From Pontixanthobacter sp. CEM42 (GTDB lineage: Bacteria; Pseudomonadota; Alphaproteobacteria; Sphingomonadales; Sphingomonadaceae), in NCBI RefSeq assembly GCF_017812015.1, contig NZ_JADQTN010000001.1, positions 1,094,501 to 1,158,500 on the forward strand: a DNA stretch of 64,000 bases. Direction: 5' to 3'. The notes under the pieces were generated by a model. It was not told the DNA's origin and searched no databases. It saw only the letters and a list, made by a program, of their open reading frames with translations. Each line of letters starts with the position of its first letter. The first letter of the stretch is position 1. Below, in pieces: positions 1 through 9,643 of this stretch. The position numbers were made by a program, and so were the translations under genes.

Positions 1-403
1 GCGCTTGAAGCAGAGGTGAAAGAACCAAATCAATCGCGCTGCGATCATGCAGGCGTTGCGCCAGTTGACGTTCAATCGACAGAGCATGGCAGTGTGACAG
101 GAAACCGGCATTGGTCAGCAAGTGGCCGACAAGTTCTTCGGAATGTTGTTCAACGAATTCGGGCAAATTGTCGTCACGGGCCTCACGTCCTTGAACGCCG
201 AGCATCTGCCCTGCTACGCTGGAAGCCATTCCGCGAACCTGTGCTACGATCTCGTCGCTAAACAATGTATTGTCCGGGCTGACCACCAAATGCCCCAAAA
301 TCGGCGCAACTGTGCCGAGCGCGGCGTCGCCATGCGCAAGCTCGTCGCGCAGAACCGCTTCTACCGGTATTTCAGTTGTTTGGTTCATCGCCGTCTCTTC
401 CAT
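1..403 (-). CDS. Unknown protein, 5' part only (runs off the left edge)
   Basis: An open frame starts at an ATG at 403 and stays open for 134 codons to the window edge, so the C-terminus is missing. The ATG has AGGAG six bases upstream; a second in-frame ATG at 388 has a weaker site. The visible protein is acidic and looks helical, with no signal peptide or membrane segment. I do not recognise the family. It lies 23 bases after the end of the membrane-protein gene at 427-1638 on the same strand, so the two are probably cotranscribed. It is too close to the edge to show as a complete frame but has normal coding character. Confidence 0.7.
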   Translation of the reverse strand, partial: MEETAMNQTTEIPVEAVLRDELAHGDAALGTVAPILGHLVVSPDNTLFSDEIVAQVRGMASSVAGQMLGVQGREARDDNLPEFVEQHSEELVGHLLTNAGFLSHCHALSIERQLAQRLHDRSAIDLVLSPLLQA

Positions 404-426
404 CTCCTGCTCCTACCGCAGCATGG

Positions 427-1638
427 TTAAGCCCGCGTTATCCTCAACGAGTAAGTTTGAAACAAAAGGAATATCAGCACCAGGACAGCAAGTAACTGAA
501 TAACTGGTACTAACTGACCGGCCACAAGGCCAATTCCCAGTACAATCGCCAGAACACCGCGATCTTCGAACAAATCTTGCAATTTTTTCGATCCATCTGG
601 ACCGTGCTGTTCCGCAGCCAATCGCAGCAACCCGACGAGAATTGTGACAGCAAATAGTGCCGAAACTTGCACGCTCTCCACCACGGAATACCAAGCCAGC
701 GCGATGAGCGCAGCATCAAGCAAAACCGTAGGCAATATCGACAATATCCGGCGAACACCGGTTCGAGCAATACGTCCCTTCAAAATACCCGAGATCGCTC
801 CACCAAAGCGAAACGCAAACGCCGCGATTGCTGCTAACGCAAAACCCGCAGCAGAATATCCGAGATAGCCGCACAATACCGCGACCCCGGTCAGGGCATA
901 ACCCAAACCGCCAACTGCTTGTGCAGCCTTCACCGGATGAGAATGCCTCCTAAGAACTGTTAGCCCTGCGTAATCTGCACCAGCACTCACCGGTGCAATC
1001 GGTGCGGCCGGGCTGAACATATTGCCCAACCAATTGTTCTCAAATGCCTGTAAAGCCTCATCATCGCGGAGGATTGCCCAATGATGATCAGATAAGGCGC
1101 TCTCGGCGATCTCACCCGTTTTTGTGCCGGATTGCAGAGCAAGCCTGAGCAAACTCGATTGCGGATCGACATCAGCAGGCATGTCGGCCAATTTTTCCAC
1201 GAGTGAACCATTGGCCAGCATAATGCCTGCCCATGCAAATTCACGATCAAGCCTTTCGAAGCCCTCGGCAACAGCCTTCTCCGCTGGCAAAGTAAGAACC
1301 GTCTTCCCGCCATCGAGATGCTGAGAGGCCAGTTCCTCATCAAATGCGAGCCCGTCGGCAATGACCAGCAACTCGTCGGCAGCCTTAACTAAACCAGACA
1401 ATGGGCGCGCATCGCGGATGACCTGGAACTGCGCACCAGCATTCTCAACGGCCTGCTGTAGCTCGACAAGTTCGGGATGGAGTCCGTCCGACAGACATGC
1501 GATTTGCTCACACCCCATCGAGATTGCGAAATCGATCTGCCGCTGCAAGATCCTTCGGCCACCAACACGAGCAAAAGCCCGCGGCTTCCCTTCACCACCG
1601 GAAAACTCTTCAACTGACGATAACAGTGCGACCCGCAC
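427..1638 (-). CDS. Membrane protein with nucleotidyltransferase-like N-terminal domain
   Basis: A 403-residue protein. I place the start at a GTG at 1638 because AGGAG sits seven bases upstream; a longer frame opens at 1710 but has no such site. Residues 1-200 resemble the Rossmann-like NTP-transferase fold: an N-terminal strand, then a Gly-rich loop (GGEGKPRAFARVGGR) and a helix in the place where MobA/IspD-type enzymes bind nucleotide. Residues about 230-400 hold roughly five or six hydrophobic segments, so the protein is membrane bound. The pairing suggests a membrane enzyme that makes or uses an activated nucleotide intermediate, as in lipid headgroup or glycan metabolism, but no catalytic set is clear enough to name a reaction. 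It sits upstream of the partial gene at the left edge. Confidence 0.7.
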   Translation of the reverse strand: MRVALLSSVEEFSGGEGKPRAFARVGGRRILQRQIDFAISMGCEQIACLSDGLHPELVELQQAVENAGAQFQVIRDARPLSGLVKAADELLVIADGLAFDEELASQHLDGGKTVLTLPAEKAVAEGFERLDREFAWAGIMLANGSLVEKLADMPADVDPQSSLLRLALQSGTKTGEIAESALSDHHWAILRDDEALQAFENNWLGNMFSPAAPIAPVSAGADYAGLTVLRRHSHPVKAAQAVGGLGYALTGVAVLCGYLGYSAAGFALAAIAAFAFRFGGAISGILKGRIARTGVRRILSILPTVLLDAALIALAWYSVVESVQVSALFAVTILVGLLRLAAEQHGPDGSKKLQDLFEDRGVLAIVLGIGLVAGQLVPVIQLLAVLVLIFLLFQTYSLRITRA

Positions 1639-1731
1639 TCGTATGCTCCTTGAAAGGGAGCACGTGTCTAGGCTGGGTAGGAGACGGTGCCAAGCGCCGA
1701 TATTCGGCAAGGCATCTGCGCGATGCGCTCG

Positions 1732-2034
1732 TTACGCGACGAAATCCATATAAAAGGCTTCAATTTTGCGCACGATGGTCGGCTCACCGGGCGCGGATTC
1801 CAGCGCATCTGCTGACAGTTTGAGCAGCTCGTCGGCATGAAAACTGGCTGCCAGGCCTTTCAAGCGAAGCGCCGCCATTTCCCAGTTTCCGTCGCATCGC
1901 GCCCGCTTTAGAAGGTCGATTTGACGCTCTACGCTTTCTGCGAATGCACGGCGCAACTCCGCCAGGAGCGCAGGATCCTCACCTGCGGCGGCCGCAAAAG
2001 TAGCATCAAGAGTGCCGTTTTCATACAACATCAT
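1732..2034 (-). CDS. Hpt-like protein lacking the phosphoacceptor histidine
   Basis: A 100-residue, mostly helical protein. The segment ALRLKGLAASFHA matches the core of histidine phosphotransfer domains, usually AHRLKGxAxxxG, but Leu replaces the phosphorylated His. It therefore resembles an Hpt four-helix bundle that cannot carry a phosphate at the usual place. Start: adjacent ATG codons at 2034 and 2031 follow a weak GATGAG; an upstream in-frame ATG at 2088 has no ribosome site. The gene is divergent from the coiled-coil gene at 2103 and lies 93 bases upstream of the nucleotidyltransferase-like gene. It could be a scaffold or a response-regulator partner working without phosphotransfer. 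The Hpt likeness rests on this short motif and on length. Confidence 0.6.
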   Translation of the reverse strand: MMLYENGTLDATFAAAAGEDPALLAELRRAFAESVERQIDLLKRARCDGNWEMAALRLKGLAASFHADELLKLSADALESAPGEPTIVRKIEAFYMDFVA

Positions 2035-2102
2035 CTCATCAAATACGGCCCCGAAAGTTAAAATGAGGTTTCCCCCTGTGGAAAACATGTTAGATTCCGC
2101 AC

Positions 2103-4721
2103 ATGACCGGAGGACCAAACATCCGGGCGATAGGCCCAGAAGACGCGCAGGAAGCGCAGGTTGAAACCATATCCGAGGAAGCGGAGGACACCCTTTCGCT
2201 TACCGATGAGTACGAGAGCGATTGGGAATATGAAGAACCCAAAAGCCTGCAGTTAGGGTGGATTACACCCACTCTCGCGGTATTGGCCATCGCCGGTTGG
2301 ACCGGGTTTTTTGGCTGGGCACACCAATCAGAGATACTGAGTGGCGGCACTCCGCAGCAATGGACCAGTTGGATCACCAGCTGGGCAATTCCTACTCTAT
2401 TGATCGTATCGCTGTGGCTGCTGGCTATGCGCAATAGCACGCGCGAAGCGGCTAAATTTGGCGCAACGGCGCACATGCTGTCGGAAGAGTCAGCCCTGCT
2501 TGAGCAGCGTTTGACCACGGTAAACCGCGAGTTGAGCTTGGCGCGTGAATTTCTCGGTTCACAATCGCTGGAGTTAGAATCGCTTGGCCGTGTCGCTAGT
2601 GAGCGCTTGTCAGAGCATGCCGACCACTTGCAAAGCCTGATCACGGACAATGGCAGTCAAGTTGATGCCATCGCAAGTGTCAGCGCTACCGCATTGGAAA
2701 ACATGGGTAAATTGCGCGACGACCTGCCGGTTGTCGCGAACTCAGCAAAGGATGTATCCAATCAAATTGGTACCGCTGGCCGGACTGCGAATGGTCAAAT
2801 TGCCGAACTGGTCGCCGGGTTTGAGCGGCTGAACGACTTCGGCAAAGCCAGTGAGAGCCAGGTTGATTCCATCCAAACCAAAATCGAAGCGGCGTTGACC
2901 ACTTTCGAAAACCAAACGGAAGAGATGGAAGAACTCGCCGAAACCCGCTTTGCCGCGCTGCGCGACAAGAGCGATGAGTTCCGTACCGAATTGGATGGCC
3001 GCGAAGTCGAAGCCTTGGCAGCAATGCGCCGCCGCGCGGAAGCATTGGCCGATGAATTCGCCAAATCACGCGAAGGTTTGGATCTCGAAGAAGAGGAAGC
3101 ACTTCGCTCGCTCCGTGCGCGTCTGACGGCGATGCGTGAAGAAGCTAGCACCGTTAGCAATTCAGTGCAGGAAAGCGAAACCAACGCGCTCGAAAGCTGG
3201 CAGGCACGGATTGCGGCTTTGAAACAGCAACTCAATGAAGCGATTGTCGAGATTCAGAATATTGACGAGGCCGCGCTCGCTTCTGCCAACGCTAAGCTTG
3301 ACGCTCTCCGGTCAGAGGCCGAAGCGGTCGATGCCCATATTATGGAACGCGACGGCAAATTGGTCGAACAGGTCGAGGCGCGGCTGGTAGCGCTTGGGGA
3401 AAATGAGGATGTAGCCATTCAAGCGTTGACTGCGCGGTTGGAAACGCTCGACAGTGAAATTGCAGCGCGCCGTGAAGCGCAGGAAAGCCAATCGGAACGT
3501 CTTGCCGGACGTAGCGAAGCAATTGCCGCACGCATTGACACTTTAAGAGCCTCTCTGGTCGCCATTTCAGACCTTGGCGAACGTACCGAGGAAAGCATGG
3601 CACGCAGTGCCGAGCAGTTGGTGTCTACATTCGACAATAGCCGAGAAGCCATTGAAGCCACGGATAGGGCGGTCAAGGACCTTACGGAGGCGAGCGTGCG
3701 CTTGCTGGAGCTTATCCAAGCCAGTGCGCAGCATAGCGGTGTCGAATTACCCGAAGCGTTGACGACTGCAGAAGATCGCCTGAAGGAAATTCGCGATCAG
3801 GCAGAAGAACTCAAAGGCGTGATCGGACAGGCTGGCGATAAGAGCCAGGAGCTTTCCGAATATGTCCTAGCAGCCCAATCAACTGGTCATGCATCGATTG
3901 AGCAAGTTGATGCGCTCCGTGACCGTATTGCCGGTTCCAATGCAGCAACTCATGAAGCGATCACGCTGCTGACCAGCGATCTGTCCAAACTGAACGATGA
4001 AAGCGATTTGCTTTCGTCCAAAGCACAGGACCAACTGCGAGAGGCTATTTCTGCGCTTGAAGAAGCAGCACGCAATGCGCCCTCAACTATCGAAGCTGGC
4101 CTGAAGGAAAGTGTCCAATCCGTTGCGAGCAAGCTTGGCCAGGACGCCGGAGAAGTGCTCGACAAGACACTCCACAGCGCTTCACAAGAGTCGATCAGCA
4201 AGCTCGAAGAGTCCGCTGCAAAGGCCAGCGGTGTCAGTCGTGATGCGGCTATCCAACTGCGTGATCAGCTATCCAAGGTCAACGAACTCGCCGCAAACCT
4301 TGAAACTCGCGTTTCAAGGGCACGTGAGCAAGCTGAAGAGCAAGTCGGTAACGACTTCGCACGCAGGATGGCTCTGATCACCGAAAGCCTTAACTCGAAC
4401 GCTATCGACATTTCCAAGGCAATGTCGAGCGATGTGACCGATACGGCTTGGGCGTCATATCTGCGCGGTGATCGTGGCATCTTTACCCGCCGTGCAGTCA
4501 GCTTGCTCGATAGTACCGAGGCGCGTGATATCGCCGAGGTCTATGATGAAGATCCGGACTTCCGTGAGAACGTCAGCCGGTACATTCACGATTTCGAGAG
4601 TATGCTACGCAGCATGCTCTCAACCCGTGACGGCAACGCGCTCAGTGTCACCCTGCTGAGCTCCGATATGGGCAAGCTCTACGTGGCGCTTGCGCAAGCT
4701 ATCGAGCGGCTTCGCGACTAA
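2103..4721 (+). CDS. Large membrane-anchored coiled-coil protein
   Basis: An 872-residue protein. The first 47 residues are very acidic, followed by two hydrophobic helices (about 51-72 and 90-109) that would form a hairpin in the inner membrane. From about residue 115 to 800 it is almost entirely heptad-like, rich in Glu, Ala, Leu, Arg and Ser, predicting a very long coiled coil; the last 90 residues look globular. Such proteins act as membrane tethers, scaffolds or methyl-accepting-like sensors, but I see no HAMP or signalling hairpin and no Walker motif, so an ATPase label would be unsupported. It is transcribed away from the Hpt-like gene and its end meets the convergent DUF1467 gene four bases later. 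Start is the first ATG; no clear ribosome site precedes it. Confidence 0.8.
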   Translation: MTGGPNIRAIGPEDAQEAQVETISEEAEDTLSLTDEYESDWEYEEPKSLQLGWITPTLAVLAIAGWTGFFGWAHQSEILSGGTPQQWTSWITSWAIPTLLIVSLWLLAMRNSTREAAKFGATAHMLSEESALLEQRLTTVNRELSLAREFLGSQSLELESLGRVASERLSEHADHLQSLITDNGSQVDAIASVSATALENMGKLRDDLPVVANSAKDVSNQIGTAGRTANGQIAELVAGFERLNDFGKASESQVDSIQTKIEAALTTFENQTEEMEELAETRFAALRDKSDEFRTELDGREVEALAAMRRRAEALADEFAKSREGLDLEEEEALRSLRARLTAMREEASTVSNSVQESETNALESWQARIAALKQQLNEAIVEIQNIDEAALASANAKLDALRSEAEAVDAHIMERDGKLVEQVEARLVALGENEDVAIQALTARLETLDSEIAARREAQESQSERLAGRSEAIAARIDTLRASLVAISDLGERTEESMARSAEQLVSTFDNSREAIEATDRAVKDLTEASVRLLELIQASAQHSGVELPEALTTAEDRLKEIRDQAEELKGVIGQAGDKSQELSEYVLAAQSTGHASIEQVDALRDRIAGSNAATHEAITLLTSDLSKLNDESDLLSSKAQDQLREAISALEEAARNAPSTIEAGLKESVQSVASKLGQDAGEVLDKTLHSASQESISKLEESAAKASGVSRDAAIQLRDQLSKVNELAANLETRVSRAREQAEEQVGNDFARRMALITESLNSNAIDISKAMSSDVTDTAWASYLRGDRGIFTRRAVSLLDSTEARDIAEVYDEDPDFRENVSRYIHDFESMLRSMLSTRDGNALSVTLLSSDMGKLYVALAQAIERLRD

Positions 4722-4725
4722 GCTG

Positions 4726-5007
4726 TTAGGAAGGCTCGGCGAGCAATTCCTCGAACAGATTGATCGTATCTGCACCGACCCATCCGTAGGTGTAGTTTGC
4801 TATATATAGCGCAGTTAGAACTGCTGCGATGATGGTCGCACGCAGCGCATGTCGCCCTGGTCGGAAATTGGCCGGAGCGCTGTCGGCTTGCCCGGGCACT
4901 TTGGGAATGCCCGCTTCGTCATGCGTTTTGACGCCGAAAGGCAGCATGACGAATGCCGTCATAACCCAGACCAATGCGTAGATCGCGACAATTGATGTGA
5001 TCTTCAT
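4726..5007 (-). CDS. DUF1467 family membrane protein
   Basis: A 93-residue protein with two hydrophobic helices (about residues 5-22 and 57-75) joined by a loop containing a Pro-Phe-Gly-Val-Lys stretch after the first helix. This is the layout of the alphaproteobacterial DUF1467 family, whose function is unknown and which is typically found beside the RNase J gene, as here (five bases downstream). It is the last gene of the long nuo-birA-coaX-rnj block and converges on the coiled-coil gene. Family membership rests on the pattern and the context. Confidence 0.75.
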   Translation of the reverse strand: MKITSIVAIYALVWVMTAFVMLPFGVKTHDEAGIPKVPGQADSAPANFRPGRHALRATIIAAVLTALYIANYTYGWVGADTINLFEELLAEPS

Positions 5008-5012
5008 GTTGC

Positions 5013-6659
5013 TTACTCTGCCACCAGCATAACTCTGACCTGCGGTTTCTTCCCGCTCCAGCGCTGGGCGGCTCGGCGTGTTGCCAATCGCGTCGCTTCT
5101 GCAATGGCTTTACCATCCTTGCGGTCAGCGCCTTTGAGTCTCTTGAGCGCGCTAGAGATGTCAGACTGAGTCTCGTTCACAAAATCCGCGTAATCTTCAT
5201 CCAACGGCAACCCGAAACACTCAATGCTCGCCCTACCCTTGGTATCAAGCGCCACAACGATCGCGCCGTTGTAGGCGATACGCCGCCGCATGGTGATCGA
5301 TTCGCCATCGGCCGGAACAATGATGTCGCCATCAAGGACAAGCCTGCCCGTGTGGACCTGCGCGAGCCGGCTTGGCTTTCCAGGAGCAAGCCGCACGATA
5401 TCGCCGTTCTTCTGGAAGACGTTCTCGGGAATCCCCGCCGCTTTGCCAACCCGCACTTGCTCCTGCATGTGGCGGATTTCGCCGTGTACGGGAACAAGTA
5501 TCTCGGGCCGCAACCAAGAGTACATTTCCTCAAGCTCCGGCCGTCCCGGATGACCGGACACATGGATCTCGCTCTGACGGTCAGTAACCATCACCACTCC
5601 GCTATCCGCGAGCTTGTTCTGGATTTTGCCAATCGAGATTTCGTTGCCTGGTATCTGACGGCTGGAGAAGAGCACTACATCCCCGCGAACGAGTGCGAGC
5701 CGGTGATTTGACTCGGCAATCCGGGAGAGAGCAGCGCGCGGCTCACCCTGCCCGCCCGTTGCGACAATCATAACCTCACCGCGCGGCAGCCGCATTGCGG
5801 TGTCGAAATCCACTGGATCGGGGAAATCGAGCAGATAGCCGTGTGATTGCGATACTTCGAGGATACGGTCTAATGATCGCCCCGCGACACATACCTGGCG
5901 CCCGTGTGCTTTTGCCACTTCGCCGAGTGTCTGCAAGCGCGCGACATTGGATGCGAAAGTCGTTACCAGCACCCGCTTGCCAGCGTGCTTGCCGACTTCT
6001 TCCATCAGCCCCTGATACACAGCGCCTTCAGAACCACTTGGCTTCGGATTAAACACATTGGTGGAATCGCACACCATAGCAAGGACGCCCTCGTCGCCGA
6101 TTTGCGTCAACTCTTCGCCGGTGGTGGGTTCACCGATGATTGGGTCCTCATCCAACTTCCAATCACCGGTGTGGAATATCCGGCCATACGGCGTGTCGAT
6201 CACCAAAGCGTTACCTTCGGCAATTGAGTGCGCCAGCGGGACATAGCCAATATCAAATGGCCCGACCGAGAAGCTGTCAGTGCCCTCTATTACATTGAGC
6301 TCGACCTGATTGGATATTCCAGCCTCTTGCAGTTTTCGGCGGATCAGTTCGGCGGTGAATGGTGTCGCGTAAAGCGGTACGCCGATATCAGCAGCGAAGT
6401 AGGGGATCGCGCCGATATGGTCTTCATGCGCGTGAGTCAGGACAATACCTGCGAGATCGTCGAGCCGATCCTCAATGAATTCCAAATCGGCAAAGACCAG
6501 ATCAACACCCGGATATTCGTTGCCGGAGAATGTCATACCGAGATCGACCATCAACCATTGGCCATCGCAGCCGTAGAGGTTGACGTTCATCCCGATCTCG
6601 CCAGAGCCACCAAGTGCTAGAAAGAGCAGCTCTTTTTCGGGGGTGAAGTCCTTCTTCAC
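5013..6659 (-). CDS. rnj: Ribonuclease J
   Basis: A 548-residue metallo-beta-lactamase/beta-CASP ribonuclease. RNase J cleaves RNA internally and also degrades it 5' to 3' in mRNA turnover and rRNA maturation. The zinc motif HAHEDH is at residues 76-81 in the usual place, followed by further metal ligands (HTGDWKLD near residue 165) and beta-CASP motifs such as the late VSGHPGRPE segment. Length and collinearity fit the family. Its ATG overlaps the coaX stop by four bases (ATGA), so translation is probably coupled. With the rne gene at 39607 the organism carries both RNase E and RNase J, which is known in alphaproteobacteria. Confidence 0.95.
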   Translation of the reverse strand: MKKDFTPEKELLFLALGGSGEIGMNVNLYGCDGQWLMVDLGMTFSGNEYPGVDLVFADLEFIEDRLDDLAGIVLTHAHEDHIGAIPYFAADIGVPLYATPFTAELIRRKLQEAGISNQVELNVIEGTDSFSVGPFDIGYVPLAHSIAEGNALVIDTPYGRIFHTGDWKLDEDPIIGEPTTGEELTQIGDEGVLAMVCDSTNVFNPKPSGSEGAVYQGLMEEVGKHAGKRVLVTTFASNVARLQTLGEVAKAHGRQVCVAGRSLDRILEVSQSHGYLLDFPDPVDFDTAMRLPRGEVMIVATGGQGEPRAALSRIAESNHRLALVRGDVVLFSSRQIPGNEISIGKIQNKLADSGVVMVTDRQSEIHVSGHPGRPELEEMYSWLRPEILVPVHGEIRHMQEQVRVGKAAGIPENVFQKNGDIVRLAPGKPSRLAQVHTGRLVLDGDIIVPADGESITMRRRIAYNGAIVVALDTKGRASIECFGLPLDEDYADFVNETQSDISSALKRLKGADRKDGKAIAEATRLATRRAAQRWSGKKPQVRVMLVAE

Positions 6660-7432
6660 GAAGCAGCCCGATTGGCGAGAATTGCCAACCCTTGAATGGT
6701 CAAATCGGCGTCAACCACGTCGAAAATCTCAGTGTTATCGTCGAACAGAATCGCAAGCCCGCCGGTCGCAACGACCTTCGCTGGCCGCCCGATTTCATCG
6801 CGCATCTTCTGGATCAGTCCTTCCATCATCGCTACATAGCCCCAGAACACGCCGATCAGCATTTGATCCTCGGTATTCCGCCCGATTACACTCTTGGTGC
6901 TCGGTGCTTTGATAGCGATCCGCGGAAGTTTGGCAGTCTTTCCAACCAGCGCGTCGAGCGAGAGATTGATACCCGGTGCAATGATTCCGCCCTTGTAGGT
7001 GCCATTGAAATCAAGCGCTTCGAATTTGGTCGCAGTGCCGAAATCAACAACGATCAAATCGCCTTCATATTTCTCATGCGCGGCGACACAATTCAGCGCA
7101 CGGTCTGCGCCCAAAGACTCCGGATGATCGACATCGATCTCGAAGCCCCATGGCGTGTCGCCTTTGCCTGCGATTAATGGCGTCAGGCCGAAATACTTCT
7201 TCGAAAGAACAGTCAGATTGTGATCAGCACGCGGCACGACCGAGGCGAAGATAATCTGTGTGATATCTTCCTTCTTGAAGCCTTCGATTCTCAATAGCTG
7301 AATCAGCCAAACCGCATATTCATCGCCCGTGCGGCGCGGATCGGTGGCAATGCGCCAGCGTGCTTTGATTTCATCGCCCTCAAACAAAGCGAAGACAACG
7401 TTGGTATTTCCGACATCGGCTGCAAGCAGCAT
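6656..7432 (-). CDS. coaX: Type III pantothenate kinase
   Basis: A 258-residue member of the ASKHA kinase superfamily, catalysing the first step of coenzyme A synthesis, phosphorylation of pantothenate. The phosphate-binding DVGNTN motif is at residues 6-11, LGADRALN carries the pantothenate-binding region, and [11 protein letters not shown] the second phosphate loop. These motifs define the CoaX class rather than CoaA or PanK-II. AAGGA upstream of the ATG supports the start. Its end overlaps the start of rnj, and it follows birA after about 40 bases that hold a 14-bp tandem repeat. Confidence 0.95.
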   Translation of the reverse strand: MLLAADVGNTNVVFALFEGDEIKARWRIATDPRRTGDEYAVWLIQLLRIEGFKKEDITQIIFASVVPRADHNLTVLSKKYFGLTPLIAGKGDTPWGFEIDVDHPESLGADRALNCVAAHEKYEGDLIVVDFGTATKFEALDFNGTYKGGIIAPGINLSLDALVGKTAKLPRIAIKAPSTKSVIGRNTEDQMLIGVFWGYVAMMEGLIQKMRDEIGRPAKVVATGGLAILFDDNTEIFDVVDADLTIQGLAILANRAAS

Positions 7433-7443
7433 AGTTTCGTTCC

Positions 7444-7485
7444 TTTAGGCCAATATCTTCAGGCCAATATCTCTAGGCCAGCATC
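7444..7485. repeat. Three tandem 14-bp units across the end of birA
   Basis: Three adjacent 14-base units (7444-7457, 7458-7471, 7472-7485) share the core AGGCCA-TATC or AGGCCA-CATC. The rightmost unit contains the birA stop codon, so the others look like tandem copies of the gene's 3' end. On the minus strand each unit carries a stop codon at the same relative place: TAG, then TGA, then TAA. Because 14 is not a multiple of three, these fall in all three frames. Confidence 0.8.
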
Positions 7486-8183
7486 ACATCGCCAGCATGG
7501 ATGGCACGGGTTGAGCCATCCGCCAAGCGCAGTAGCAGAGAACCATCATCAGCAAGACCGGCAAATTCGCCAGATTGCGTGGCTGTTTCAGTTTCGTGGA
7601 AAGTCAGAGGCGTTCCAACGGGATGGGCAGCATTGGTCCAACGCCTTAGCAACGGTTCCAAGCCATAGGTCCTCCAGCGCTCCAATTCGGTGTCGAACTG
7701 GACAGCTAGCCTTTCCGCAAAACCATTGCGGTCGGGTGCAGGGCCAAACTTTGCAAACGATACGGTTTCCCGATCAGACAAGTCGGGCGCCACCGCAAGA
7801 TTTACACCGATACCAACAATTACCGCCTGCCCCTGCCCTTCGAGCAGGATACCAGCGAGCTTCGCGCGACCAATCAACAGATCATTGGGCCATTTAAGCG
7901 AGAGAGCATGAGGGTCCGGTACAAGTGACAAACATGCTTCGTATGCCGCCAACCCGGTCAGCAATGCCAAGGTCGATGCCGGAGGATCCGACTGAGCGAT
8001 ATGAACGACGGTCGAGCCCATAAAATTGCCGGAGCCATCAAACCAATCGCGCCCTTGCCTGCCGCGACCCGAACTCTGTCGGTCAGCAACCAACCAATGC
8101 CTCTCAGGCACACGCTCATTGTTGCTTAGACGCGTGGCCAGATCGCTGTTGGTCGACCCGGTTTCTGAAACGTATTCGATCAA
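7473..8183 (-). CDS. birA: Biotin-[acetyl-CoA-carboxylase] ligase (no repressor domain)
   Basis: A 236-residue class I biotin protein ligase. It activates biotin with ATP and transfers it to the carboxyl-carrier protein of acetyl-CoA carboxylase. The biotin/ATP loop GRGRQGRDW lies near residue 40, LKWPNDLLI near residue 99 holds the catalytic Lys, and a small C-terminal beta-barrel follows. There is no N-terminal winged helix, so it is a stand-alone ligase without a DNA-binding role. The start ATG overlaps the nuoN stop (ATGA). The 3' end lies in a 14-bp tandem repeat. Confidence 0.93.
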   Translation of the reverse strand: MIEYVSETGSTNSDLATRLSNNERVPERHWLVADRQSSGRGRQGRDWFDGSGNFMGSTVVHIAQSDPPASTLALLTGLAAYEACLSLVPDPHALSLKWPNDLLIGRAKLAGILLEGQGQAVIVGIGVNLAVAPDLSDRETVSFAKFGPAPDRNGFAERLAVQFDTELERWRTYGLEPLLRRWTNAAHPVGTPLTFHETETATQSGEFAGLADDGSLLLRLADGSTRAIHAGDVMLA

Positions 8184-9643
8184 ATGACGAAGAACATCGC
8201 CGACGCGGCGCGCGCTGCGAGATCACCAAGCCATGGTGTCAGCAGATAACCGAGCGGCGACACAAAGATTGTCGTCACCAGAAGTACAACCCAGCGGGAC
8301 GTTTCGCCCTTGGCTTCCACGACATCAGCAGGATCGTCAAAATACATGATCTTGACGATTTTGAGATAGTAGAACGCACCAATAACACTCGCTGCAATAC
8401 CCAGCGCCGCCAGAATAATCATGTCCGCTTGGACAGCAGCTTGGAATACAACAAACTTGCCCCAGAAACCGAACAACGGCGGAATACCGGCAAGGCTCAG
8501 CATCATGATTGCAAGACATAGCGCAAGCAGACCGTGGGATCGGGACAGCCCGGCAATATCGGAGATATTCTCAACCTGATTGCCATCTTTATCCCGAAGC
8601 ATCAGCACAGCGACGAAGCTACCCAAGGACATCGCCACATAGATCGCCAGATAGACCAGCATCGCAGCCGCGCCTGCTTCGGTCGCCGCCGCAAGACCGA
8701 CCAGAATGAAACCGACATTGTTGATCGAACTGTAGGCGAGCAAGCGCTTGATATTCTCTTGCCCGATAGCCCCGAGTGCACCGACGACAATCGAGGCCAA
8801 TGCGGCGAAGATAATGATCTGCTGCCATGCATCCGATTGCGCACCGAACGGATCAAGCGCAATCCGCATCGTGATCGCAATCGCGGCAACTTTGGGTGCT
8901 GTCGCGAAAAACGCGGTGACGGGTGTCGGTGCGCCTTCGTAAACATCCGGCGTCCACATGTGGAACGGCACAGCGGCAATCTTGAAGGCAAGACCAGCGA
9001 GGACAAATACCACGCCAAACAATGCGCCTGTGCCCATTCCATCGGCCAAAGCAGCGCGGATCCCAAGGTAGCTGGTAGAACCGGTAAAGCCGTACACAAG
9101 GCTCATACCGTAGAGCAAAATACCGCTCGCCAATGCGCCGAGGACGAAATATTTGAGACCAGCCTCTGCAGAGCGTTCATCGCTGCGGCTGTAGCTGGCC
9201 AGCACATAGGATGAGAGGCTGCTTAGCTCGAGGCCAATATAAAGTGTCATCAGATCAACGGCGGATACCATGATCCCCATGCCGACGGCACCAAATATCA
9301 TCAGCACTGGATATTCAGGGCGATACTCGCCCTTCGCATCGAAGAATTTGGGCGTGACGATCAGACAGCCGATAGTCGCCAAATAGATCAGCAGCTTGGT
9401 GAAATTACCAAACGCATCCATGCGGTAGAGACCGCTCCACGCATCCGCACCTTGCGACAGGGCGTCGTTGGTGAACAGCTCCACCACAACCGCTCCTGCA
9501 GCTACAAGCGAAGCAATTGCGAGATAGGTGACCGTTTGGGCTGACTTGTTGCCTGCGAAGGCCGCAACCATCAGCAGGACCAGACCGGCGACCGCCAGAA
9601 TAATTTCAGGCGCGGACAATTGGAATGAAAGCAGGAAGTCCAT
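8180..9643 (-). CDS. nuoN: NADH-quinone oxidoreductase subunit N
   Basis: A 487-residue polytopic protein, one of three antiporter-like proton-pumping subunits of complex I. It has about 14 hydrophobic helices, the conserved GLELSSLSSYVLASY segment with the TM5 Glu, and the TM7-8 region with Lys and His residues (FKIAAVPFHMWTPDVYEGAP). Length is normal for the family. Its ATG overlaps the nuoM stop (TGATG) and its stop overlaps birA. It is the last nuo gene of the operon. Confidence 0.97.
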   Translation of the reverse strand: MDFLLSFQLSAPEIILAVAGLVLLMVAAFAGNKSAQTVTYLAIASLVAAGAVVVELFTNDALSQGADAWSGLYRMDAFGNFTKLLIYLATIGCLIVTPKFFDAKGEYRPEYPVLMIFGAVGMGIMVSAVDLMTLYIGLELSSLSSYVLASYSRSDERSAEAGLKYFVLGALASGILLYGMSLVYGFTGSTSYLGIRAALADGMGTGALFGVVFVLAGLAFKIAAVPFHMWTPDVYEGAPTPVTAFFATAPKVAAIAITMRIALDPFGAQSDAWQQIIIFAALASIVVGALGAIGQENIKRLLAYSSINNVGFILVGLAAATEAGAAAMLVYLAIYVAMSLGSFVAVLMLRDKDGNQVENISDIAGLSRSHGLLALCLAIMMLSLAGIPPLFGFWGKFVVFQAAVQADMIILAALGIAASVIGAFYYLKIVKIMYFDDPADVVEAKGETSRWVVLLVTTIFVSPLGYLLTPWLGDLAARAASAMFFVI

